A stretch of 52,599 nucleotides of DNA, taken from NCBI GenBank assembly GCA_001179505.1, contig CDMY01000007.1, positions 67,045-119,643 of the forward strand. The letters are read 5' to 3'. The translations under genes were made by a program, and so were the position numbers. The notes beneath the pieces were generated by a model. The model was not told where the DNA came from, searched no databases, and saw only the letters and a program-made list of their open reading frames with translations. Positions 1 through 10,633 of this stretch are shown here, in pieces; position 1 is the first letter of the stretch; each line of letters starts with the position of its first letter. This stretch comes from Vitrella brassicaformis. Its lineage: Eukaryota > Sar > Vitrellaceae.

Positions 1-1817
1 ACAGGTGACACACATTCATGGATGGACGTCTCTGTGCGTTCGTCCCCTTTTGTTGCTCACATCGAGCTCGTGTAGACCGCCAGTCTGCAGTGTTGCCTTC
101 TTGGTGTGCTTGGGGCCGTACACGTCGACGCGCAGCTCGGAGTGCTCGAAGGCCACCTCGACCTTCAGCCACTGGCTGTCCGATGGGAAGCCGCCCGACC
201 GGTCAGAAGCCAACACCGATACTCGGCCCTCGATCGACTTGCGCACCTACACGAGACACACACACAAGGGGAGACGGATGGATGATGGATGGATGGATGA
301 CATTTATTTTACACATGCATTTATTCACTACCTGCAGGGCGTTTGGTGTGAGCACGACGGCGTAGTAGCTGTCAGTGTGGTAGCGCAACACCACACCGAC
401 AGCTGCGTCGTCGCCAGAGCACTGGGGGAACATGTGCAGCCTGATGCGGCCATCTCGGCAAGTCACGTGACGCTTCACCAAGGCAACGGATTGCGGGACG
501 CCAGACAACTATCACACCACACAAGAGAGACGTGCATCCCTCTCGCCCTGCCTCCCTCTCTGTGTGTGTGTGGTGGTGTCTCATCACATACCTGTGCGAG
601 CACTTTTGGTGCGCCCGCCACGTTCGTCTTGTACTGCCAGTCGGACGTCACCGCCATTGTGTCTCGGTCGCCGCCTCCGTCTGTGACGTGCCACGTCGGC
701 GGCACGCCGCCGCCGAGTGCCGCAGCCATGCTGAAGTAGCTGCATTGAGGCGGAAGGGGCGGCACGAGCGTCGTGGACGGCGCCTCACACGGCGCTGATG
801 TGAAGGCGAGTCGGTCAAAGTGGGCCTGCGCGCCACTCGTGAACACACCCACACTGCCACTGCACACCACACACACACACCCACACACACAGAGAGAGAG
901 AGAGAGAGACAGAGATGGATCAGTCGATGCATTTGGTGTGTGTGTGTGGTTGGGGTGTGTGGTTACGAGATCAGTGATCCCCAGCGACTTGAGGTACGGC
1001 AACACGACTTTCAGCTGGCTGGCATCTCGCAGCTTTAAGGGTGCCATGCCGACTTGCTCACAGCTGTGGTGGGCATCTGCTGGCGTCTTGATGAGGTCGG
1101 AGATGCTGTGCCCCGCCCGTCGGCCGGCCGTGAAGAGGGAGAGGGTGGCGGCCGTTGGCGTGTGGCAGAAGGCGCGAAAGGGTGTATCGGCGCAGGGCGG
1201 CTGGACGTAGTAATAGCCAGATGGGAAGGCCGCATTGGCGGCCGCCTCGAGACACGAAGCCAGCGTCACTCTCGCGCCGGCCGTGTGGACGCGGCCGTGC
1301 TCGACCTGCAGGCACTGCTCCTCGCCGATGGATGTGATGCCGCTGATGAGTGTGACTGTGGGGACGCCATAGCCGATGAGGCGGAGTGTGTTGATGCCGT
1401 AAAAGTCGTGGACGGGCCGACCCATCACCACCTGCATGGCCTTGACGCGCCTCGGTGCGTCGAACAACAGATCCTGACCAAGACAGAGATGCGACACAGA
1501 CACACATATGTATCAATCTCTGTCTGTCCGGTCCGTGTCTGTCTCATAGATTGGCTGCTTGCCTGGTCGAATGATTCTTCTGTCCGTGGTGCCGTGCGCA
1601 TGGGCAGCGCTGCCTCGTACTCGCGGCCGTCGACCGACGTCTTGATGGCCACCTCACCCGGCGCGTATGCCCAGTGGATGGACACGCCCCGCACACGCTT
1701 GGGCATGCCCGACACAAAGCCCGTGAATGTCACGACGCCGCTGTCATTGTGGCCGCCAGCCGAACACCAATACCCCGACCCAGCCACGATGCCATTCTCT
1801 GCAGCAAACTCACGCGA
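1..1817 (-). pseudogene. CCp-like (LCCL/lectin family) copy A, short chimeric form, truncated
   Basis: Minus-strand exons at about 1817-1563, 1473-967, 859-592, 509-332 and 246-61 encode a discoidin (F5/8 C)-like domain, the start of a ricin-B lectin, a fibrinogen-like piece (SGYYYVQPPC) and then two sandwich-type (ApicA/LamG-like) domains. It runs off the left edge of the window. It is nearly identical, introns included, to copy B at 38797-39997. Relative to the long gene C it lacks everything between the ricin start and the fibrinogen-like piece, and everything from there to the sandwich domains, including the LCCL domain. Splicing the intron at 966-860 would shift the frame downstream, while retaining it keeps an open frame. 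Similarity to B stops at about 1817, so no signal-peptide exon is seen. The first intron is GC-AG. I infer a defective or neofunctionalised duplicate. Confidence 0.7.
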
Positions 1818-1906
1818 AGACGAAACACTTTGTAATTAAGCAATGGCCTGCATTCAACACAGAGAAACGAGAAGGGCGTGTGTGTTGACCTTCTTTGTTT
1901 CCCTTG

Positions 1907-2012
1907 CTGACCTTTGGCTGGAGGTCTGCTGCTTGTACGCCCTCGAGAGGAGCTCGCGCCTCACCCCCACAATTAATGAGCTTGTTGGCCAGATCGTCGT
2001 GCCCCCATGAAA
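1907..2012 (-). pseudogene. Relic of the second discoidin exon of a CCp-like gene
   Basis: On the minus strand, the residues LEGVQAADLQPK followed by a GT match LEGVQTADLQPN at 41736-41772 of gene C, which ends the second discoidin exon. Just upstream, GGCCAACAAGCT also occurs in both places, but the stretch between is shortened in the relic. It is not connected in frame to copy A. It looks like a leftover of a neighbouring family member that lost most of its sequence. Confidence 0.55.
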
Positions 2013-2430
2013 TTGTCATCCCATCCATCATGTCATGTCAACCAGCCCATTCATGCCAACAGTCACCCGACACCATACACCACACCATACCACACGACAC
2101 CACACCACACCGCACATAAACGACACCGACACCTGTCTGTTTGTCTGCCTGTCTATCCCCGGCACATCAACCAACGCATTCACAAACAGTCGGTCATCAC
2201 TCGGATGTTAGATACACGCACTTACACGCACCACATGTACCATGCATGCCGCGAATGAATAAATGAATTTGCACCACAGAGAGCACGCAACGAAACAACA
2301 GCACACATACACGGACATGCCCCCCCAGACCTTTCCCAGACCTGATGCGTTCGTCTCATCCATCTCATCCATTTATGGCCGCCTTCTGTTAGTTATTTGG
2401 CACGACGCGCGATGCGATCGATGCATTCAT
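2013..2430. other. Gene-free spacer with short repeats
   Basis: This stretch separates the relic of the CCp-like family from the stop codon of the next minus-strand gene. It is rich in ACCACACCATACC-type and GTCTGTCTGCC-type runs. I see no protein-like reading frame and no RNA gene in it. Confidence 0.5.
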
Positions 2431-4014
2431 TCAGGGACGGCGCCTATTGTGTGATGGCCAGGGCAGACGCCCGCCCATACCCGGGTGTGGGCCATTACGG
2501 CTGCCACCTCCCCCTCTGCTCCCTTGCTCTACCTGTCCGCCGCCCCCAGCCACACACAAGACGGCAACAGTACATGTCGCGGACTCATCTTCCTCTGATG
2601 GCTCCGACAGTAATCGTGTCACCGTCACATCGACGGTTTGCACTTCTGTAGATGGCCGCCGACAAGTCAGCGAGAAGTGCATGCTGTCGTGGTCATAGAC
2701 GAGCTCCCCCTCTTCGTCGGGCAGGACATGGTGCGCAGGGGTGATCTGAGGCGGATGCCGTTTGCTCATCGGTAGGCCCTTAAGGACGTGGTTGACAGGG
2801 TAGGTGTATGGCGAGGAGCCCACGAGGGCCAAGAGAGGCGTGCCGAGATCCGGGCAGGTGAGCAATGCTGGCTCAGCGGCAGCGGCGGGCACGTGGGGGC
2901 AGTCGATGTGCACCAAACAGTCCACAGAACGGCCGGCGTCATCGATAACGATTGCCCACATCTGGGCATCCACAGGCCGGTCCTCTCCCTCCGTCACACA
3001 CGACACCATCAAGGCTTGCTCGTCCTCATCAAAGGCCACATCCATGTGGCCGTAAGAATTTGGATAGAAGGAGAAGTTGCCCGCCGCAAAGCTGTCGGCA
3101 GCTTCCATGCTGTCGGCTGTATGCTGGGGCCCGGTGAGAGGGGGCGAGAAGAGAAAGGGGAGGGGCAGGGTGAGGAATTGGGTTGAGGCTGGGATGGCCA
3201 TCACGGGAGGGGTGGCCGGGCACGTGAAGCTGCCCACATCCTCATCAACTTCCCCACCGAATAAGGCTGCATCTTCGTCTTCGCACTCGATCTGCAGCGG
3301 ACAGCTGCCCTTTGCCAACAGGCTGTTGTGCAGCTGGTCGACAATGGTGATGTTGACAAGCTCTCTTCGCCTCCCCTTCGTCTCACACAGGGTCTCAAGC
3401 ACCTGCTTCTGACGCGCGTGGGCGCTTCCCTTGAGTGCGCGCGGCTGGCGAAAGCGAGAAAGGGACGTCACCTCGTACCTGCGAGCGCATCCATGAACAC
3501 CCACACAGAGGCACTCGCAGCAAGGTTCGATCACATCACACGCAGTCATGTGCATGCTAGCAATGCTTACTTACAGGATTGGGTAGCGTCGTTTGGCCTT
3601 GTCGACGTTGCCCTTGAGCCGCCTGCGGTTCTGCGCCAGAATGGCAGTTGTGTTGGCTTTGTAGGGGAAAAGCCTTTCGATGTACTCTGTGGTAATGTCG
3701 CCCACCAACCCAGTAATGGTCGGCGCCTGACTGGGGCAGGGGAACGTCGGCAGCTCATCCGGCGAGTCTTTCCGCAGCAGGTCTTCAAGGAATGTCTGTT
3801 CTTCGGTGTCTGTGGTGTCAAAGCCAATGGGGCAGTCCCCACCACAGGGCGCAGACTCGGGGCTCTCTCTCGTAGGTGCCTCCTTGGACCGTGCGCCATG
3901 ACGCGTCCTTGCCTGTTGCGTGTCTGGGGAAGGCCTGACGCCGCTGACATTATCGCTGAGCCAAACGCAAAGCAGCAGGGCGCTGAGAAGCGGCCCTGTC
4001 CTCATCTTCTTCAT
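2431..4014 (-). CDS. Secreted protein of unknown family
   Basis: Two exons, 4014-3575 and 3478-2431, joined by a GTAAGT...CAG intron, give 495 residues. The chosen start gives MKKMRTG followed by a leucine-rich hydrophobic stretch, a convincing signal peptide; an in-frame ATG at 4050 would put 12 residues in front of it. The mature part has scattered cysteines (for example APCGGDC near residue 55), several N-x-S/T sites, an acidic middle and a Gly-rich tail. No known domain is recognised. Exported or cell-surface location is inferred from the leader only. It is divergent from the GH16 gene, with about 600 bases between them. Confidence 0.7.
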
Positions 4015-4622
4015 CGCCGGGCACACCAATCGGGTGGCGATCTCGGGCACCTTCTCCGCCAGCCTCGAAGCAGCGTCTTTTTTAAAAGTACAATGCGGCT
4101 GACTATTATTTCGTCAGAGCCTCGGAAGCTCATTGGGCTTCCTTGGACCGCCGAGACATTGTTCGATGGGACCCCTCTCTCCCCTCTTGCGTAAGGATGC
4201 GTCACGAGTGCGAGAACAACACGTCGGCCAAGTTGCGTGGCGTTAGGCGAGGATAAGGCGAGCCTCCGGTGTACGGCAACGAGTATGGTCGTCGTTGAAG
4301 GGGCTTGAGGTGACCGACCGACTCAACTCATCAGAGAGAGATCGGGGCCGGAAGTTTTCCTTCCCACCGCCATTCGCCTGACACACAACTAACTGACTGC
4401 ACGAGAGAGAGCCCTGCCCTGCCTGGAGTTTTGTGCACACAGCGCGGCCGTGTGACGTGACAGAGTGCGTGTGCGTGTGAGTCTGTGTGTATGTATACAG
4501 ACAGAAGGGTTGGTTAGAGTAGGCAGGCTACACAGACTGGTCTTGATGCTCTCGTCCAGCTAGCTACTTCCTGAGGCGTTTTGTTGTACCGTCGCCTCCT
4601 CTCCCCCTGTACAGCCGTCATT
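4015..4622. promoter_or_regulatory. Shared upstream region of two divergent genes
   Basis: About 600 bases lie between the start codons of the unknown secreted protein (minus) and the GH16 gene (plus), so both promoters must sit here. The sequence is mostly non-repetitive apart from a GTGTGCGTGTGAGTCTGTGTG tract near 4460-4495. No TATA box or other recognised core element could be assigned. Confidence 0.45.
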
Positions 4623-7249
4623 ATGGGGTTCCTTGCTTTCCTCGCTGCCGTCGCCATTACACTGACCTGTAACCTACCTGCAACACACCAGACACCACAC
4701 CACACCACAGCAGTACCAACAACCATCGATTGTGCCTGGTGTGTTGTGTGTGTACGTGTGTCATCAGGTGTATTCTGTCAGCCCAAGCAAGAGGAGCCTC
4801 CCGACGGGAAGGAGCTCCGGTCACCTTGGGTGCCCGAAGGCTACGAGAGGGACTGGGAGCACAGCGATGAGTTCGACGGCGACAAACTCGATATGAACAA
4901 GTGGCTCTATCGGGAGGAATGCGGACCGGAGTCGTGCCAGCTGCCGGAAATGGTGCGTGGGGGTGGGATATGACGTGACGCCACATACAGACAGACAGAC
5001 AAGATAGATTGCTGCTGTTGGTCGGTTCGTGCAGGTGTCTTTGGTCGAGGGCAATCTGCGTGTGCAGATGTCGAGGCTTGAGAAGCCAGTGCCTGTCCCG
5101 AGCGGCAACTACTCACTCAACTATGCTGGGGTGCGTCATGGATACCACACACAAACGGACCGGAAAGGCAGACAGACGGACCCTCTCTGTGCTGTGTGCC
5201 ACTGGCTGCACTGCAGGGTGGTGTGATAACCAAGGACGCATTGCCGTACGGCTATTTCGAGGCGCGCATCAAGTTTTGGGAACACCCTGGCTTCTGGATG
5301 TCGTTCTGGGCCGCGACGGCCGAGTCTATCGACAAGGAGGCGTGTCAGAGCTGCAAGAACGTCTCGCAGCCGCGGCAGGAGATCGACTTGTTCGAGCATA
5401 ATGGAGGCGTCAACGCGTACCAGTACAACTTCATCAAGTGGCACCCCGTCCCAAGGATATACGTGGCTGGACGGCGGATCTACCCCGATACGGAAATCAA
5501 CAAGGAATTCCACGTGTGGGGCATGGAGCACACGCCCATCGAGGTGAGTGAGATGCCCAACCAGTTAAACAAGAGAGAGAAGGAAAGGCGAGACAATTTG
5601 AATCTCTCTGTCCGTTCGGTTCGGTGGTGCAGACCCGCTTATATCTGGACGGCGTGTTGTTTGGTTCTGCGGACTGGAACACGATGTATGTGCGTGAGAT
5701 GAGCGACTTCCACTACTGGCTGTCGGCCATCATCACCATCCACATCACACACTGCATCACCGACGAGTCCAAGCTGCCGGGCGAGATGCTCGTCGACTAC
5801 TTCAGATACTACAGACCAAAAACAGGTGAGTGAGGCGGGGCGGGGAGCCCACAGCCATCCATCCATCCATCCTATTGGTCTCTCTCCCGCCCTCTGTCTG
5901 TGCATTGCAATGCATTGCAGGTCCCAAGTTCGTATTTTCTGAGCCGGACGGGGAGGCGGCGAAGGGAAAGGCAAAGAAGGCTAAAGGCGCACCAGAGAAG
6001 CGCGTCCGTGTGGGCGGCACCGACTGCCGCGGCGGCGGGCCCCTCCTCGCCCAGACGCCCGCCTCCCTCACCCGACTGCACGAGTTCACCCTCTCCTTCT
6101 GGGTCAAACACGGCAAGCAGGATGCCACGTATGTCCCCTATGTGGGCTTCAGCCGGTCCGACAGCTCCAATGAGGACATCCTCGCCGTCGAGCTGGACAA
6201 GACCACACTCGTAGTCACCATTGCTGGCTCCGTTGGCACAGCCAAGCTGCAGGTGGAGGACTTTTGGAACCGGACTGGCGAGGCGGTCCCTGCTGCGCCC
6301 GAGCTGCCCAAGCCCACCAGGAGGCGGCGGGCATTGCGGCAAGCGCAGGTTGCGACAATGACTGCACCGCCGCCTGCTGATGATGAGGGCAAAGAGGGGG
6401 AGGGGAAGGAGGCGAAGGGCGGTAGCGCCGGTGGCAGTGTGCCGTTGGAGTGGGAGCATGTGGGTGTGACGTGGAGCAGCCAGACGGGCCAGGTGATCGT
6501 CTACAGGAATGCACGCGTCGTCACTAGGAGCTCTGCAATGGTCAGCCAGCAAACACACACACACACACACACGCGCGAAGCCACAGCAGGATCTGTGCTG
6601 TTCGTTCTCTTCATGTGTGCAGAAGGGCAAAGTCCTCCCTCGAGACGGGCAGGTCACTCTGGGCAGGGTGCTGGCCACACCAAAGTCGGCCCCCTCACTC
6701 GTGGGCGAGCTGTCCAACGTCAAGCTCTTCTCTCGCCAGCTGACGCACCGGGACCTGTCGACGGTCTACTTCTGTCTCAACGTGTTCGGCGATCTGGCCG
6801 ATACACAGTGGTCAACGGCTTCCATCCAAGCGGAGGGTGGCGTGGAGGTGAGCGAGTCCAACGACGCGCGGTGTCCCTCTCCGTGGGAGGGCCCCGCCGT
6901 CGCCCCCGATGTGGTCATCCCCATCGAGATGGGCTCCCTCTTCCGGCCTGACCTCGTCAGCGGCCTCCCGTCCCTCCACACCCAATCCTCCCTCACCACA
7001 CCCACTACGGCCGACACGTCATCCGACCGGCGGCAGCTGCAGCAAGTCTTCCACGGCGACGTGACGCCCGAAATCGTCAACTGCGTCGGGGAGGAGCCGG
7101 CGCAGTACTTTTTCCCAAAGATACGGCATTACGACATCAACACGCTGCAGCAGTGGGAATCGCCGTTGGGTGTTGACGAGGAGATGAGTGCGCCAGCAGT
7201 GAGGCCCCCGCCACATGAGAAGGAGGATGCAGATTCGACGGGGTCATAG
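4623..7249 (+). CDS. Secreted glycoside hydrolase family 16 with C-terminal LamG-like domain
   Basis: Seven exons (4623-4668, 4768-4952, 5035-5130, 5217-5543, 5633-5825, 5921-6540, 6623-7249) keep one frame and give 697 residues. The first exon encodes a signal peptide. Residues about 40-265 form a GH16 domain: EFDGDKLDMNKW at the start, YGYFEARIKF, and the catalytic motif EIDLFE (E164, D166, E169: nucleophile, helper Asp and acid/base in this family), then VDYFRYYRP at the end. GH16 enzymes cleave beta-1,3/1,4-glucans or galactans such as laminarin or agar; the substrate cannot be told from sequence. Residues about 300-480 resemble a LamG/concanavalin-like sandwich (LHEFTLSFWVK ... WEHVGVTW), interrupted by an Ala/Glu/Lys-rich insert. 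I infer cell-wall remodelling or external polysaccharide digestion. Confidence 0.88.
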
Positions 7250-8910
7250 ATAGCTCTATGGGTGCGGTGCGAGAGGGGCAGAGGGAGGGGTGGTTTTGTG
7301 CGTGTCGTTAGATTGTTTTTTCTTTCTCACGGTGGCATGGCACCCATTCTGCCCCGCCCTGCCCCGCCTTTCGAAGGAAGCAGAGCGGTTTTGCTGGCGT
7401 CTGGCGTGTTTTGTAGGCGTGTGGCGGACGGAATTGTTGTCAAGTTTGTAAGGCACACTTCGTAAGTGCACCAGTTAGGACAGTGAGTGGCACACACACA
7501 CATACATAGATACATACATAGAAAGACTGTTCGTTCGATTGCCTCGCGGACTCGCGACCAACACAGGCAGACAATGAAAGGCCGGCGGGGAGGGAGGGAG
7601 AGGGATGGAGAGGGATCGTCAATGGATCTGTTTACGGGCTGGCTTGGTGGGGCGGTGGGGGATGGGTATCCAGCACTGCATGCAGCATTTCATGATGAGA
7701 AATCTTTTGCCCGCCTGCCTGTCTGTTGACATGGCAGACAGGCAGGCTCAGGGAGACACGACATGTGTGTCTGTATAGCTTTATAGTAGTGAGTGCAGTG
7801 TGCGTCATGTAATTACTGACGGCCCGCCCGTCATTCATTTACGTCTTTCTTTCGGCTCAGCTCTTTCTCTTGTGAGTGTCCCCCGTGCCAATCTATCTAT
7901 ACGATGTGGATGGATGTGTGAAAGTCTCCGTGGCGTTTTATAGCCTCTCGTCTCCGAGAGAGCGGCGGGCCAGCCGGGCAGGCAGGCAGGCAGAGAACGA
8001 GAGGAGAGACACATGGCGGTCCGGTCTGTCTGCTAAGTGTATATCACGTCATCCAAGGCGGTTCGCATTGGTTACCGCTCGCATGCGAGGTCTCAGATGT
8101 GAACGTATCTATGTATCTATGTATCTGTGTGTGTGTGTGTGTGTGGGCGTAGGTGATATATTACTCCTTGCTTGCTTCCTTGATATTACCTTACCGTGAG
8201 TGCACAGCACATGTGTGTATCGATTGCATTGCATTGCACACATTTATTATGGAGGGAGGGAGGCGAGTACACAGGCAGGCAGGCAGGGGCTGGGGAAGCA
8301 ATTAGCGGTTTGAGTAGCATAGCATATACAGAGCCATATTATATAGCATTGACTGACCGACTGCTCGCACCGTCCCTTTCTCCCTCCTCTTTTATGCACA
8401 CGCCCATCCAGACATCCAGCCATCTGTGTGCATGTGCGTGAGTGTGAGTGTGTGTGTGTGCCGGTTGATGGGCGGGGTGGGCGGGGCGGTAGACTAGGTA
8501 GCCGTGCATGCACCCGAAACAGGAGATGTATGTGCCGGTTGTGGCTGTGGCCGTGGATGGGTAGAAAGATGGATAGATGGACGCTGCATGGTGCATGCGC
8601 GGATGCGGGAATGCATGTGTGCATGTATGTCTACGTGTGTGAGCGTGTGTGTGTGTGTCTATGTGTTTGTCTGACCGACCCTGGCTCCGTGTCAGTCGAC
8701 TGACTTTCTCACCCTTATTTGTTCTTCCTTCCTTCATCTGGCCTGCATGGCATCATCCATTACTTACGGAACACACAAGAAGAGTCTTTACACACGCACA
8801 GCACAAAAAAGCATGCAATGCACCACGAGCATGGTTTTGTCCATCCGGCAGGCAACCCGACGTTCATCTGCCTATTCCGCCGCCCATTCAGTCAGCACCG
8901 ACTTTTTCTT
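7250..8910. other. Gene-free interval with simple repeats
   Basis: This stretch lies between the convergent 3' ends of the GH16 gene and the folate-receptor-like gene. It holds GTGTGT, GGCAGGCAGGCAG and GGGAGGGAGG tracts and one perfect hairpin (listed separately). Open frames here translate to repeat-derived Cys/Val/His-rich strings, so I call no gene. Confidence 0.6.
7713..7747. repeat. Perfect 13-bp inverted repeat, 9-base loop
   Basis: GCCTGCCTGTCTG at 7713-7725 is followed after TTGACATGG by its exact reverse complement CAGACAGGCAGGC at 7735-7747. The arms are built from the GCCT/GTCT simple-repeat vocabulary common in this DNA, so the pairing may be incidental. It lies about 460 bases past the GH16 stop. 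Confidence 0.7.
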
Positions 8911-10469
8911 TCACTCTCCCTCCCTTGCCCCAAGCACCGCCCTCTCCCTAGGCCCTCTGTCTTCGTCTCCCCCCAACCGGTACCCCCCACTCTGGGGCCA
9001 CACATGCCCACTCGGATCGGCCTCCCACTCAGTCTCGTCCGCATCTTTCCGCCTCAGCAGCGGCTGCAGCGCCGATTCTATGTGTTGGCGTATCTCTCGC
9101 CAGTTGCGGCCCATGAGCCAGAGCAGCAGGAGGACGGTGAAGGCCACCCAGTGCATTGGGAGGTCTGACAGGGGGCGGTACACCTTGTCATACAGATAAC
9201 GCCAGGCAGACCTGCAAACAGACAGGGACGGAGGGAGGGAGGGAGTATGATGCGGTGCGCGACGGACGGCGATTGTCCGTCGGCTGTGTGGGTGGGCTTT
9301 TGTGTGTACCGTTTCGGCTTCTTCATCCGCACTGTTTCGTCACCAACGGGCTTCTTCGCGTACCCCTTCGTCATGGCGGCGGGAGTGCCTGCAGTGCAGA
9401 GAAGGCATGTATATTGGCACAAACACGGTCGATCGATGAATGCACTTGGTGTGTGTCTTGTTTGTTGTCTCACCATCGAAGCATGGCACAGACGTGGCGT
9501 CCCCTGCCGCAGGGGAGTCCGATCCCTCATGCAGCGCCGCCAAGATGCTGTCCTCGTCCCTCACACGGCTGCTGTGCACCTCAAAGCCGGACAGGCGGCA
9601 AAAGTCATCGCTCGTCGATGTGACTGAACACACGAACCACAGGCAAGCAGATGAGAGCGGTGGGTTCGGTTGCGACATTTTCACTCCACTCACTCAGTCA
9701 CTCACTCTCTTGCAGAGGGCTGCAGACGGAGTGGTGTGGCCCACAAGGCATCAGCTTCTCGGCGCTGCCTGAGGGGGCGGGGGAGAAGTAGTCGTCCCTG
9801 CATGAGGTGTACCACTCATCACACAGGCTGGCACACAGCAGCGGCACTCTGTTGCGCGTCTTGACCTCGGTGCCCACGTCGCCGTCACACACAGCACACC
9901 ACACGCGGCTCGTGGCATCCTGACGGACGGAACGAACGGAAAGGACCACACCATACGACGTATGAACACCGCGAGATTGATGAGTTGCCTTGCAAAGGTC
10001 CGATGCGGTGCCTTCGTCGCCGAAAGCCGCCACCAGTTTGCTCAGTATGCGGTCGGTGTGGATGCGCTGACAACACGCTGGGCGAACCAGACAGACAGAC
10101 AGGCACTCAACTCAACGAACCGTTTGTTTATCCCACGCAATCCTCTGTGGCCTCTCCGCTCACTTCTCGCTTCATGCTCCGGGCAGAAAGACAGCAGGCC
10201 CCGTCGATCTCGAGGCACGTCCAGAGCAAAGTCCATCGACTTGGAACACAGACCTGCAATGCAATCACACACACACATATGGCACCACCCGAAGGACGCA
10301 CCACAATGATATGAGTCAGTCGCATGCACAGCACTCACTGCTTACGTGTGTCCTTTCCATTGGGTGCTGCCTGCGCTCCCGTCGACAATGTCCAGAGCAT
10401 CACCGCCAGGGCTGCCTGGAGAGTGCCGTGAAGGCACAGCAGAAAGGATCCTCGCCCGTCAGCTGCCAT
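8911..10469 (-). CDS. Folate-receptor-like cysteine-rich membrane protein
   Basis: Seven exons (10469-10346, 10253-10164, 10077-9989, 9919-9706, 9623-9474, 9388-9310, 9211-8911) give 348 residues. The order is: hydrophobic leader; FCPEHEARTCC, the CC pair formed exactly at an exon junction; WCAVCDGDVGT; VPLLCASLCDEWYTSCRDDYF; DFCRLSGFEV; VPCFDG; then one transmembrane helix (WVAFTVLLLLWLMG) and a charged cytosolic tail. This cysteine pattern is that of the Folate_rec (folate/riboflavin-binding) family, including its plant and protist membrane-anchored members; the ligand is unknown. The start at 10469 is preferred because upstream ATGs (10505, 10613) leave little or no room before the divergent gene at 10634. 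The third intron is read as GC-AG (AAG|GCAACT); without it the frame is still open. Confidence 0.72.
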
Positions 10470-10633
10470 GAGAGATGAGCCAATGACGATAGGCAGCGCC
10501 ATCGTTGTCCAGAGGACGCTAATCACGAGGCGCCTGGTCTGCTGCGAGCTCAAAAACCTAGGGTGCTCCCTGAAACCGCTGGGAGCGGTGAGCCGCTGAA
10601 CTGCAGACTTCAACTGATTTCGTCCGTCTAGGA
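10470..10633. promoter_or_regulatory. Short head-to-head promoter region
   Basis: Only 164 bases separate the proposed start codons of the folate-receptor-like gene (minus) and the Gly/Lys-rich gene (plus). It is non-repetitive. A bidirectional promoter is inferred from position alone. Confidence 0.4.
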
